Shown one piece after another: positions 53,419 to 64,000 of a DNA stretch of 64,000 nt (positions within the stretch are counted from its first letter, which is position 1; the number at the start of each line of letters is the position of its first letter). The stretch covers positions 8,824,001 to 8,888,000 of the forward strand of contig CM072343.1 of assembly GCA_036874045.1 (NCBI GenBank), written 5' to 3'. The DNA is from Cymodocea nodosa. Its lineage: Eukaryota > Streptophyta > Magnoliopsida > Alismatales > Cymodoceaceae. The position numbers were made by a program, and so were the translations under genes. Below the pieces are notes generated by a model. It was not told the DNA's origin. It did no database searches and saw nothing but the letters and a program-made list of their open reading frames with translations.

Positions 53419-55434
53419 TGTTTAGAATGAAAAAGTGTATAATATTAACGGTTAAATGATGGTTAATTACATAATATTTAACTTATCATATAAGAATTAA
53501 GCCATTATGTTATAATTGCACTGTTATAAGCTTTAATTAAAGAATCTGCTTAATTTCGTGGAATTAATGTTAATTTAGTACATTTCTAAATTGTCGGTAA
53601 ATTGCAGGCTGTGAAATTCTTAAGTATCCGAATTTTCTGTTATTTCGGACAGTTATGTTTAACATACCGAACATGTACCGGACAGTTTTGTTTTAAAAGA
53701 ATATTTTATTATTTCCTGAAGTACACGTGTTGAAACCATAATGCATGACTTAAGTGAACTTTCGGTGAGTTATCTCTAATTATCTGAAATTGCAATTGGG
53801 CTTCGGATAGTTAGACTTGTAACTCTCTGAAATGTTTCTTTTATTATAAAACTACTGATGGCAGGTGTCATGATCTGGAAGATTGACTTAAGTTATATAT
53901 CGGTGAATTATCTGTAACTATCCGAAATGCATCTGAGCATCGAATAGTTAAGTCTGTAAGTATCCGAAATGCACCTGAGCATCGGATAGTTAAATTTATG
54001 CACGTGTTTTATAGTTAAATCAACAAAGCAAGTCCGTTGAGTTATCTGTAACTCCACAGACTATTTATTTTCTAATATGCCATTGTAGCGGTTGCAGAAA
54101 CAAGACAGTTGGAAGGAAAAAAACCACGATTGCACGTATTGCGTAAGGAGAAGAAATCATCGTCGTTGATATGAATGAAGGAAATCCAACCGACCATTCA
54201 AGCAGAAGCAGTTACCACAGAAGAAATATAAAAGAAAAGAAGAAAAAGAAGTAAAGGGTGTGTGATCGATGGGTATGGCCAGTGTGGGCAGAGGAGGATC
54301 ACCGTCGACAATTCTCTAAAGTATCACACCAACAATTATCACCACCACCATAATCACCAACCATCGAAGGTCTGTGAGGATACTTTCCTGATGTCGGGTC
54401 GATTCCGAGCCAAACACAGTGTTTAACAACCATTGTGAGGAGTGATCGCGTCGCGAGAAGGGAAGCCATTTTCACCAAGCGCTGACTCATATTTCAGGAG
54501 ATCGTAAAGCTTCTAGCCTTGGTTTCAGGTTGATGCCTGTATGCTGAAGAGAAGATCATCTTGCAATTCTGGACTCGCAATTCTATAGGGAGAGGAGACA
54601 GAATTGTAAGTGGTTTAATTTTCAATGGTGTAATCGCGTCGCATGTAGTGACAGAAGTATTTACTATTGACTGAGATTACTTTACATTTCACCTTTCCCC
54701 CATTTCCATGTTCATATCAAAACAAAAATTTCAAAAACAACTTATCTGTGTTTATATTTTGTATTTGAGTGTTGTATCGTGATTAATGTTATCTTTGTTA
54801 GTGTTGTGATTGTTTTATGTTTGTTTTAGTTTTACAGTTTACTGAAATTGGTTCGTTCAAAAGACTAAAAGATTTTAATGGTTACTGTTTGAATTATCTG
54901 AATGTTAGTATTGACTGTTGATAAATCCAATGTTTACTAACATTAAAGAGCTTAATTGATGTTATTTACAATCTGTGGAACCACCCAATGGTTGGCCGAA
55001 TTCCTCTGTAAATAGTAGTATTAAATAGGAAATGTAGGCTCATGGAGTTAACTTATGTCCACGAGGTTAGTCCGTTGAGTTAGCCATAACTCAATGAACT
55101 TTGTCTGTTGAGCTAACTGTAACTCAACGGATAGCTTGTTGAATATATAAATTTGATTGTTAAAAACGGAATAGTTCTCAATTCTTAAGCAATTCCCTAT
55201 GGGATCGACCTGTACTTGCACACTATTACAATAGACACTGTGCACTTGCAGTTAAAATACAAATTTGAATTAATATCTAATTTGTGTGAAAGGTTGTTTG
55301 TTTACTTCTAAAAAAGGAATAGGCATAAATATAAATTAACTAAGTAAAAAATAGAAGTTAACAAATCAAAGTTTTTTTGGTGCGTTGTTGGAGATCCAAA
55401 CAAGTTTTTTGGTGTCGTGCTAGGTAACCATACA
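53419..55434 (+). mobile_element. 5' LTR of the inverted-end gypsy C derivative
   Basis: Starts TGTTTAGAATG and ends near ACCATACA, before a remnant of the primer-site leader (AGTTTTATGATGG instead of AGTTTTATGGCGCC). TATAAAAG is at 54227-54234. The leader with 'atttcaggagatcgtaaagc' is at 54490. 'gggatcgacctgtacttgca' is at 55201. Confidence 0.85.
54227..54234 (+). promoter_or_regulatory. TATA box of LTR C
   Basis: TATAAAAG, after the motif array and before the conserved leader. Its reversed equivalents lie near 4350, 18830, 43470 and 59690. Confidence 0.65.
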
Positions 55435-56712
55435 AGTTTTATGATGGAGGTAATTAAAGTAACAGCCATGTAAGTTTGTTAATTAAAGGAATTAAAATGG
55501 TACTGCAAAGTTTTGTGGAAATTGAAAATTTCCGATAATTGAAACTGTAAAATTTTTATAAATTGTAACTGCTTGAATGATATATTTAGAGGCTATATAA
55601 GATGCTATAGAATTTACTATTTACGCAAATCTAGATATAGTATCTTATGTTTTTTTTTCTGAATTTCATGAGTTTGATAGTTTCATGATTTTAAAATGAA
55701 ATCAGAATGCTTAATGAAAAATCAGTAAATTATCTAAAGTCCTGAAAAAGCTGAGATGTGAATTCTAGATTAAATGAAACACATATGATTAAAGATACAT
55801 TTAATTTGACTGATTAAACTTGTAGAATGATTTGTGTAGATCTTATGAAACTACAGAAAAAGTATGAGCTTATTTATTATTATGGATTCATATTTTCAGT
55901 AAATGATAGAAGCAGGACTATATGAGATTGGTGTTTTATTGCATCTGTATTAATGAAATACATACATATACAGTATGTGATTAATGTTTTTTTGTGTTTA
56001 AAAAAAAAAAAAAAACTTTGAGAGTTTATTGACTTGTTTGATCACGAGCCTTTTGTACTTGAGCAGATAGGTATGTAAGGATTGTTGACCTGAAAAATAA
56101 CTCTTGAAATCTGGCAACCTAAGATCCTGATTAGATCTGGGATTGTTGACTGAAAGCTCGTTACATGGGTACATTAGAAAGCTCTTGTATGATTCAAGCT
56201 TATCAAATTAACTTTTAAATTACAAAAATACATATACTATTTTGAAAAGATACAAGTGTTTTGTGAAATACAGATATCTTATGAATCGAGTATATTTTCT
56301 GTTATCTAGAATTGCTGAAATATGTATCTAAGAATTGACTTTTGAAGTTGTTTTAATGGAGATACAATTCTTTATTCTACTTGTCTTAATCATATTGAAT
56401 TGGAATGTACTTTCATTCGTATGTTGTTGAAATTTCTACTAGAAATCTTATTGGAAAATTCAGGATGATAAATGATGAAAAGAAGAACAAACGATAATAT
56501 AATTAATACCTATGTGATGATGATATACTTTGTATAGATTTTACGTATATTTGTAGGTTGATTACTAAAATGTACAGAATATCTATATAATAATACAAGT
56601 TCTTATGCTGAATAGAAGAAAAAAGGAAGAATTAATTCTAGCACTTTTAGAAAGACTAATTAATTAGATCTTAGTTTGCTAAGGGACTAGCAAAATTTAG
56701 GTATGGGGGAAG
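55435..56712 (+). other. Noncoding internal region and polypurine tract
   Basis: The sequence jumps from the leader straight to the tail equivalent of 20915-19609 (minus strand): 'aggtaattaaagtaacagccatg' onwards, the conserved block 56020-56200 and GTATGGGGGAAG before U3. Gag, pol and any extra ORF have been removed precisely, so copies depend on enzymes from full elements. Confidence 0.82.
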
Positions 56713-57287
56713 TGTTTAGAATGAAAAAGTGCATAATATTAACGGTTAAATGATGGTTAATTGCATAATATTTAGCTTATCATATGAGAATTAAGCCATT
56801 ATGTTATAATTGCACTGTTATAAGCTTTAATTAAAGAATCTATTTAATTTCATGGAATTAATGTTAATTTAGTACATTTCTGAATTATCGGTAAATTGCA
56901 GGCTGTGAAATTCTTAAGTATCCGAATTTTCTGTTATTTCGGACAGTTATGTTTAACATACCGAACATGTACCAGACAGTTATGTTTAAATGGCTGAACA
57001 GTTATGTTTTAAAAGAATATTTTATTATTTCCTAAAATACACGTGTCGAAACCATAATGTATGACTTAAGTGAAATTTCGGATAGTTAATTTCACAGCCT
57101 ACAATTTATCGACAATTCAGAAATGTACTAAATTAACATTAATTCCATGAAATTAAGCAGATTCTTTAATTAAAGCTTATAACAGTTCAATTATAACATA
57201 ATGGCTTAATTCTCATATGATAAGCTAAATATTATGCAATTAACCATCATTTAACCGTTAATATTATGCATTTTTTCATTCTAAACA
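56713..57287. repeat. U3 followed by inverted U3 (575 bp)
   Basis: Forward U3 from 56713 to about 57088, then the reverse complement of the first 200 bases of U3 to 57287. The turn lies in TTTCGGATAGTTA, a word that also occurs at the partner position, so a jump between repeated words is likely. It could fold into a long hairpin. Confidence 0.88.
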
Positions 57288-57292
57288 GGTGT

Positions 57293-58404
57293 CATATAAA
57301 TTTGGCTTAGGATTTGATTATCCTGAATATCTTGAATCTCAAGCTAATAAAGGATTTATTAATTGCAATTCAAGTAAATCTAAGACTAAAATTCCTTTTA
57401 TCATGAAACAAGGTCATAAATATGTAGAAGTAGGTAATTCAAGGGATGAATCATGCAGCAATAATATAAACCAATGCGATTTATCTAAATGTACTTCTAA
57501 CATGACTATCAATGTTTCTAAAAATCTTGTTTCTTGTTTTGGAAATTCAGTCACTAATGTTTCAAAAATGTCAAACAATCGTAGTAAATTGAAAATTCAG
57601 AAATCTGAGCATGAAATTCAAAACTCTGGTGTTAGACCAATTACTCATTCTACATGTTATTTATCTGAAAATTCTTGTGCAGAAAAAGATTTTGTATGTA
57701 CTGAAAATTCAAATACAAGTACAAAATCTTGGTTTGAGCTTACTGAAATGTATGAGCATGACCAAAATAAATTAACATCTGATAAAAATTGGCTTGGTCT
57801 TGGTTATACTACATCTGAAAACAAAAGGAATGATTATAAGAGCAATAATGCTATAAGTATGATGCTAATGATAAATCATTGTTACTTACAACTAATAAGA
57901 ATGTAAATGATAATGTTAAATTGTTTTTAAACAAAAGAAGAAATATGTGTTTAATGAACTTGGTCATCAACAACATTGGGTACTAGGAAACAGTTCTTCT
58001 TGATTTGTGTTGCAGGAGGAAACAACATCAAAATGGATCTTCGATAGTGGAGCATCAAGTCACATGACCGGACATAAAAGTCTACTGAAAAATTTTACAA
58101 ATACCAAGAAAGGAAATGTTACATTTGGAAACAAAAGCAAGGATAAAATCATAGGTATGGGTAATGTTCAAATAACTCCTACTTGTGTTATTTCAAATGT
58201 ACTATACGTAGAAAACCTAGGATTTAATTTGTTGAGTGTTATAAAACTAACTGATAATGGATATTATGTATTATTTGAAGATGATGTATGCAAAATTATT
58301 GATAAAAGTACAGATGAACTTAAGTTTATTGTTAAAAGAAAATGTTCTGTATGTATTTTATCTTTACCTTCTAATGCAGTTGATTTAAATTCATGTTTGC
58401 TAGC
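57293..58404 (+). pseudogene. Copia B end of gag and protease
   Basis: Resumes after the C insertion with Y-K-F-G-L-G-F (57296) and a Ser/Asn/Lys-rich region to about 57906. After a frame change, protease has W-I-F-D-S-G-A-S-S-H-M (58031-58064), F-G-N-K-S-K-D-K-I-I-G, then G-F-N-L-L-S-V, up to L-N-S-C-L-L-A (58404). It is cut there by the minus-strand gypsy LTR C; integrase, RT and the 3' LTR are not in the window. Confidence 0.88.
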
Positions 58405-60493
58405 TGTATGGGTTTTTAGATGGCACTAGAGAACTTGTTTAGTTCTCTGGCAACAACTCTAGAAAAGTTGTATTTGTTAACTTCTATTTTTAACTTGTTT
58501 AATTTGTCTTTATGCTTATATCAATAATTTCTTTGAGAAGTAAACAAACAACCTTTCACACAAATTAGATATTAATTCCAATTTGTATTTTAACTGCAAG
58601 TGCACAGTGTATATTGTATTTGTGTGCAAGTACAGGTCGATCCCATAGAGAATTGAGTAAGAATTGTGTACTGTTCCATTTTTTTTATATTAGACTTAAT
58701 GTGTTTAGTAATCACTCCGTTGAGTTACAGTTAACACAACAGACTATGTTCGTGGAGTTATGGCTAACTCAACAGACTAACCTCATGGACTTAAGTTAAC
58801 TTCACGAGCCTATCTTTCCAGTTTAATACTGCTATTTATAGAGGAATTTGGCCAACCATTGGGCGGTTCCACAAATTGTAAATAACATCAATTAAGCTCT
58901 TTAATGCTAGTTAATATTAGATTTATCATTAAGCAATACTAACATTCAAATGTTTCAAACAGTAACTATTAAAATCTTTAAGTATCTAGAACGAATCAAT
59001 TTCAGTAAATTGTAATACTATTTTCTATTTTCTAAATCAAACAAACATAAAACATTCACAATATTGACAATGATAACTTTAATCACGATACAAAACAAAC
59101 AATACAACACTTAAATACTAAATATAAAGATAGATAAGTTGTTGTTTTTGGTATTTTGTTTTGAGATGTTCATCAAAATTGGCGAAAGGTGAAATGTAAA
59201 AATCTCTATCGAGAGTAGATACTTCCGTCACTACAAGCAATGCGATTACACCACTGAAAACTTAATCACTTACAATCCTACCTCCTCTCCCTATAGAATC
59301 GCGAGTCCAGAATTGCAAGATGATCTCCTCTTCAACATACCGGCTTCAACCCAAAACCAAGGCTAGAAGCTTTACGATCTCCTGAGATATGAGTCGGTGC
59401 TTGGTGAAAATGGCTTCCCTTCCCACAACGCGATCACTCGTCACAATGGTTGTCAAGCACCGTGTTTGGCTCGGAATCGACCCAACATTAGGAAAGTATC
59501 CTCACAGACCTCTAATGGTTGGTGATTATGGTAATGCTGGTGATGTTGGTGAATTGTTGGTGATGGTGTGGATGCTTCAGTGAACTTTCGATGCTACCTG
59601 TAGTTAGCACGGTCCTCCACCTTTACACACACTGCCACACACTGCCAACCACACTTTCTTCATTTTTTCTCTTCTTCTTTTATATTTCTTCAGTAGTAAC
59701 TGCTTCTATTTTAGATGATCGGTTGGATTTCCTTCATTCAAATCAACGATGGTGATTTCTTTTCCCTTCCACAAGTGAATTCCTGCATGATACGTGCAAT
59801 CGTGGTTTTCCTTCGAATGTCCTGTTTCTATAATCATTATAGTGGCATATTAGAAAATAAATGGTTCATGGAGTTACAGATAACTCAACAGACTTACTTC
59901 ATTGATTTAACTACAAAACACGTGCAATAAAGAAATAAGCTACTAACATAACGTGTTACTTTAGTGTGTATTCATGTAACTCAACGCGTACAGTTATGCT
60001 AACTTAACGAGTTAAACATGTGCATCTCACGTGATATACTAAAGCATTTAAATTCAACACGTGCATAATTCTAACTTAATAAGTTCAAATATTTCAAACA
60101 CTTACAAACCTAACTATCCGATGCCTAGATGCATTTTGGATAGTTAACAAATAACTTACCGAAAATCTACTTAAGTCATGCATTATGGTTTCAACACATG
60201 TACTTCAGGAAATAATAAAATATTCTTTAAAACATAATCGTGTGGTACAGTAAACATAACTCTCTTAAATAACAGAAAATTCAGATACTTAAGAATTTCA
60301 CAGCCTGCAATTTACCAAAAGTTCAGAAATGTACTAAATTAACCTTAATTCCCTGAATTTATGTAGATTCTTTCATTAAAGCATATAACAGTGCAATTAT
60401 AACATGATGGCTTAATTCTCATATGATAAGCTAAATATTATGCAATTAACCATCATTTAACTATTAATATTATGCACTTTTTCATTCTAAACA
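58405..60493 (-). mobile_element. Gypsy LTR C, minus strand
   Basis: The right end CTAAACA (60493) is followed by the polypurine tract at 60494-60504. The left end near 58405 is less certain (TGTATGGG). Contains 'gcaagtacaggtcgatccca' (58624), the leader with 'gatctcctgagatatgagtc' (59378), the B-like block at 59925-60040 and the empty site matching the solo LTR B insertion at 734. Confidence 0.83.
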
Positions 60494-61622
60494 CTTCCCC
60501 CATACTTAAATTTTGCTAGTCCCTTAGCAAACTAAGATCTAACTAGTTGGTCTTTCTAAAGTGTTAGAATTAATTCCTCACTTAGTTCTTCTTCAGAATT
60601 CATAATTTAGATTACTATATAGATATTCTATATTTTTCAGTAATCTGTTTTAACTTTGCTTTCTCCTCTTCAACCTACAAATATATTTAGAATATATGTA
60701 AATTACATACAAAATACATTAGCATCACATAGGTGTTAATTATATTATCATTTCTTTTTCTTTTTTTTAGCATCTATCATCTTGAATTTTCCAATATAAT
60801 TTCCAGAATAAATTTCAACTACATATGAATCAAGACACAATCCAATTCAATATGATTAAGACAAGTAGAATAAAGAATTGTATCTCAAATAAACAACTTC
60901 AAAAGTCTATTCTAGATTCATACTTCAACAATTTTAGATAACAGAAAATATACTCGATGCAAAAGATATCTGTATTTCACAAAACACTTGTATCTTTTTA
61001 TAACAGTATATGCATATTTGTACTTTAAAAGTTAATTTGACAAGCTTGAATCATACAAGAGCTTTCTAGTGTACCTATGTATTGAGCTTTCAGTTAACAA
61101 TCCTAGATCTGATCAGGATCTTAGGTTGCCAGATTTAAAGAGTCCTTTTTTAGGTTAACAATCCTTACATACTTATCTGCTCAAGTACAAAAGGCTCGTA
61201 ATCAAACAAGTCAATAAACTCTCAAAGTTTTTTTTTTTTTTCATCAAACAATACTCACAGTATATATACGTATTTCATTAATACAAATGCAATAAAACAC
61301 AAATCTCATATAGTCCTACTTCTATTATTTACTGAAAATATGAATCCATATCAATAAGCTCATACTTTTTCTATAGTTTAATAAGCTCTACACATAAATC
61401 ATTCTATAAGTTTAATCAATCAAATTAAATGTATCCTTGATCATATGTATTTCATTTAATCCAAAAATCAGCATTTCAGCTCTTCCAAGATTTCAGATAA
61501 TTTATTGAGTTTCAGTTAAGCATTTTCTTTTTAAAATCATGAAACTGTTAAACTCATAAAATTCAGCAAAAACATAAGATACTATATCTCGATTTGTATG
61601 AATAATAAATTTGTAGCATCTT
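60494..61622 (-). other. Gypsy C polypurine tract and noncoding tail
   Basis: TATGGGGGAAG (minus strand) at 60504-60494, then the tail with the conserved block at 61035-61225 and a T-run at 61229-61240. No ORF. The tail ends at 61622, against a fragment of LTR G. Confidence 0.75.
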
Positions 61623-61667
61623 TGTTAGGAATTTTGTTTTCATGATATATGCTTTATTAATCTGTTA
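61623..61667 (+). mobile_element. Start of LTR G, about 45 bases
   Basis: TGTTAGGAATTTTGTTTTCA begins here, as in reverse at 29351. After about 45 bases it joins copia gag without R, U5 or primer site, so most of the LTR and the gag start are deleted. Confidence 0.6.
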
Positions 61668-62090
61668 TTGACTAGAAAATTTAGAAATCTGTTGAAGAAA
61701 TGTAGGAACTTCAGGTCAGCAAAGACATCTGGAGATATGGAGAAGAAGTCATTCACGAAAGACAAAATCATATGCTACAAGTGCAATAAACTGGGTCACT
61801 TTCAAATTGATTGTTCGCTCAACAAAGATAAGAAGAATTCGAGGAGGAATTTTAGGAGTAAGAAATTCAGAAAGAGAATGGCACTTAAAGTGACATGGGA
61901 TGACTCTTCAACTTCACAAAGTGAAGAAACAAAGGATTCAACATCAGACAATGAATCCTCATCAACATCAAATTCAAAAGAAAATTTGGCAAATGTATGC
62001 TTCATGGCAAAATCCAGTGAGGTACAAAATCAAAATGGATAATGGACAGTGGAGCATCTAGCCACATGACTAGAGATATACGATTACTTA
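61668..62090 (+). pseudogene. Copia gag end and protease start, deletion derivative
   Basis: The frame holds L-T-R-K-F-R-N-L-L-K-K, an intact zinc knuckle C-Y-K-C-N-K-L-G-H-F-Q-I-D-C (61770-61811), A-L-K-V-T-W-D-D and N-V-C-F-M-A. A change of frame near 62030 is followed by the protease site W-I-M-D-S-G-A-S-S-H-M (62036-62070). The several hundred bases that lie between these parts in copia B are missing. Confidence 0.8.
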
Positions 62091-62217
62091 CATAAATAAA
62101 TATTAGAGATACTCAAATCAATTAAGGGCTTGGCAACCCAGTTTAAGTAAGCTAGAGATTCTTTACACTACATTTATGTACGAGGAGCAATTTCTCATAT
62201 AATAATTCAACTCTTAT
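62091..62217. other. No recognised content
   Basis: AT-rich, no ORF and no match I can see to the other elements. Confidence 0.4.
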
Positions 62218-62969
62218 GAACTATTATATGTTTTCATGAAAGAATCTACATAATTTCAGGAAATTAACATTAATTCAGTACATTTCTGAACTATCGGTAA
62301 AATACAAGCTTTTTAATTCTTAAGTATTTGAATTTTCTATGATTTCGAAAGACTATATTGTATATCGCATAGTTATGTTTTAAACGATCAATAGAATATT
62401 TTATTATTTCTTGAAGTACACGTGTCGAAGCCTAAATGCATATCTTAAGTAAATGTTCGGTAAGTTATTTGGTAACTCTCCGAAATGCATTTGAGCATCG
62501 GATAGTTAGGTTTATAAGTATCCGAAATTCTTTGAACACCTTAAGTTAGAATTATGCACGTGTTGAATTTCATTGCTTTATTATGTCTTAGTTGAAACTC
62601 AAATAGTTATGTTTAACTCTTCGACTTTCACACCTATCCATTCGAGAAACTCAAATAGTTAACTTAATATTATTATATTTTCTAAAAGACTTAATCTCTA
62701 ACAATAACTATTCTCGTTTGTCGTATAGTTATGTACTTTACTACTCACAAAACTTGAATAGTTATCATAAGTATTCGAGTTTTCTCACTTTTTCACTTAG
62801 CTCGAAGTTATTTCTTTTTTTTCACAAACAGTTATGCTAAGTATTCTACTTTTGTCGGTTGTAAAACTCGTACAGTTCTTGTAAGCACTCGAGTTATTTA
62901 TTAGTAACGGATCTTATATTTATGATTTCAATGATTGAATCCATTTATCCATTTATAAACTCGAAGAGC
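62218..62969 (+). mobile_element. LTR C-like U3 passing into a different promoter region
   Basis: 62218-62596 follows plus-strand LTR C U3 (compare 53545-54010), with 'gaagtacacgtgtcgaa' and 'gcatcggatagttaggttta'. From about 62597 the sequence changes to a new array with CTCAAATAGTTA, CTTGAATAGTTA and TATTCGAGTTTT words. It may be an LTR of a relative of C or an old U3 fused to another promoter. Confidence 0.55.
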
Positions 62970-62977
62970 TATAAATG
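62970..62977 (+). promoter_or_regulatory. TATA box before the unknown gene
   Basis: TATAAATG is about 108 bases before the ATG at 63078. The putative leader contains AAAACCCTAG, a telo-box-like element usual in plant leaders. Confidence 0.55.
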
Positions 62978-63077
62978 TTTTACTAACAACCTTTTGTGTT
63001 TCTACCTTGGTAAAACCCTAGTTTCACAATCTTTACTTCCACTAAGTTCTACAGTGCACAGCGAAGCTTAATCGACA

Positions 63078-64000
63078 ATGTCAAGACATGGAAGAGGACG
63101 TGGTAGAATGACAAAAGTGCAGAAAAGAGAGTTGGAACTTCAGAAAATGCAAAGTGAAATCAACAACATCTACTAAAGGTACACTTTTACAAATGAAATA
63201 CTACATGAAATTAGAAAAGTTGTTCAAGACGAGAAAAATTTCTGTTGGAAGTTTATTTGCAATTATGTTGAAACACAGTTTAGACTAAAATAGACTGAAC
63301 TTTTTGCATTACAACTATGGAAACGAACTTTACAACCTAACCCTGCGGTTGTTACAAGTTTTGGACATATACCTGAAAAATCGGTACAGTCTATCACTTA
63401 CTATGGAAAGAAATGGGGACCAATGATAGAAAATGCAAATAGGGAATTAGAATCTTTGTATTCCCAACATTATTTTCCCCCGACTGTTTTAGATGACATT
63501 CAACAGTATATAGATGAACAGAAAATAGCCATTAGGAAAATGGGTCTTTGAAGTGAAGGACAAAGTTTATCAACTAAAAATGGCAGAGGTTGAGAGCTTA
63601 AAACTCTATATTCCATTATTACTACCTAGGCATCATGGTGAAGGACCATCACGACCACAAGTGCCTTTAACAAGAGAAACTAAGAAAATTTTAGAACCTC
63701 CTGAACAACCAGAAACACTACAGACATATAGTCGGAAAAAGAAAAAGACATTAGAATATTTTGGACTAACTGCAGGTGTAGAAGGAATAATGCAGCAAAA
63801 AGAAGAATCATTGAAAAATGGAAAACTATGTTCCATTGCAGAAGCTGGACAGACATTTGTGTTAGGAATCCCAGCAGATGTGACAAATATTGGATTACAC
63901 GCATACACTCTAAGGTATTGTGTCACATTAGTGCATAATGTATCTTTTAATACAATGGATAGTTTTTCACATCATGCTGCAAGCACACATTCTTTTCCTA
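63078..64000 (+). pseudogene. Unrecognised gene, damaged, running off the window
   Basis: From the ATG at 63078 the frame gives a basic start (M-S-R-H-G-R-G-R-G-R), a helical part, then Y-Y-G-K-K-W-G-P-M-I and Y-F-P-P-T-V-L-D-D-I. It has stops at 63174 (TAA) and 63290 (TAG). Near 63545 the reading shifts by one base. The new frame is open from about 63546 to 64000 (some 150 codons), with a Pro-rich basic stretch (63640-63740) and a Cys/His-containing part (63830-63990). I do not recognise gag, protease or RT in it. It could be the first ORF of a retroelement, an integrated pararetrovirus or an extra ORF of a C-like element. The call is open. Confidence 0.5.

Larger units (their letters stand above)
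53419..57287 (+). mobile_element. Non-autonomous gypsy C element with inverted U3 ends, GGTGT duplication
   Basis: GGTGT stands at 53414-53418 and 57288-57292, and copia B gag continues across. The left end is TGTTTAGAATGAAAAAG; the right end is its reverse complement, CATTCTAAACA. Inside: a 5' LTR (53419-55434), a short noncoding internal region (55435-56703), a polypurine tract (56704-56712), then U3 again from 56713. After about 375 bases this U3 turns into an inverted U3 that runs to the end. R and U5 of the right LTR are absent. No coding part. Confidence 0.9.

Noticed and set aside
56713-57287. Independent TIR transposon or MITE
   Set aside because: Its own flanks (GGAAG and GGTGT) do not match. 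The polypurine tract before it and the GGTGT pair of the larger element show it is the right end of 53419-57287.
63078-64000. Naming the last gene as a pararetrovirus movement protein or gag
   Set aside because: I see no diagnostic motif in either frame part, and the gene continues outside the window. A name would be a guess.

Overview
The window looks like gene-poor, AT-rich nuclear DNA of a plant, probably pericentromeric or intergenic. Nearly everything recognisable is LTR retrotransposon: Ty1/copia pieces with an initiator-tRNA-Met type primer site (TGGTATCAGAGC), and Ty3/gypsy pieces whose LTRs are followed by the Athila/Tat-type primer site TGGCGCCGTTGCTGGGG. Plant-style TATA boxes, long LTRs and solo LTRs fit a flowering plant. 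I cannot name the species. Family letters (A-G) are mine: A, B, E, F and G have copia-like LTRs, C is the gypsy family with full coding parts, D is a gypsy-like LTR family. I see no rRNA, tRNA or CRISPR locus.

Layout. 1-6017: gypsy LTR C pieces in both orientations, with a solo LTR B. 6018-10737: 5' part of copia A (LTR, gag, protease, integrase). 10738-12545: LTR D. 13598-16837: minus-strand copia pol holding a 311-bp solo LTR E. 16838-18065: LTR and gag start of copia F. 18066-29165: minus-strand gypsy C element whose order in its own direction is protease, RT, RNase H, integrase, tandem repeat, capsid-type gag, F-box protein, polypurine tract, noncoding tail, LTR. 30046-33888: another minus-strand copia pol holding a solo LTR A. 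33889-44510: a second minus-strand gypsy C element with an acidic reading frame after integrase, a solo LTR B, pol, a zinc-knuckle ORF, the primer site and the 5' LTR. 44511-46101: plus-strand gypsy pol fragment. 46102-58404: copia B carrying a solo LTR A, a solo LTR D and a 3.9-kb gypsy C derivative. 58405-62217: another minus-strand C LTR and tail plus copia debris. 62218-64000: LTR-like promoter followed by an unrecognised damaged gene that runs off the end.

Insertions can be ordered from 5-bp target duplications that I read directly: ATTCT, CTTCT, CAAAC, CGATA, AAAAT, GGTGT, and an imperfect GCATG/ACATG. Most coding parts are pseudogenes, and their stops are mostly C-to-T changes of Gln codons or G-to-A changes of Trp codons. 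The clear exception is the 379-codon F-box frame, which has no stop or frameshift.

Most unusual points: (1) gypsy C seems to carry its capsid gag after integrase, beside an intact F-box ORF; (2) a C-derived element at 53419-57287 has the U3 end of the LTR, inverted, at both ends, yet a perfect target duplication; (3) LTRs of unrelated copia and gypsy families share the same short hairpin motifs, and B and C share a block of about 100 bp; (4) the downstream part of LTR A holds a row of small hairpins with a constant loop and stems that change on both sides together.
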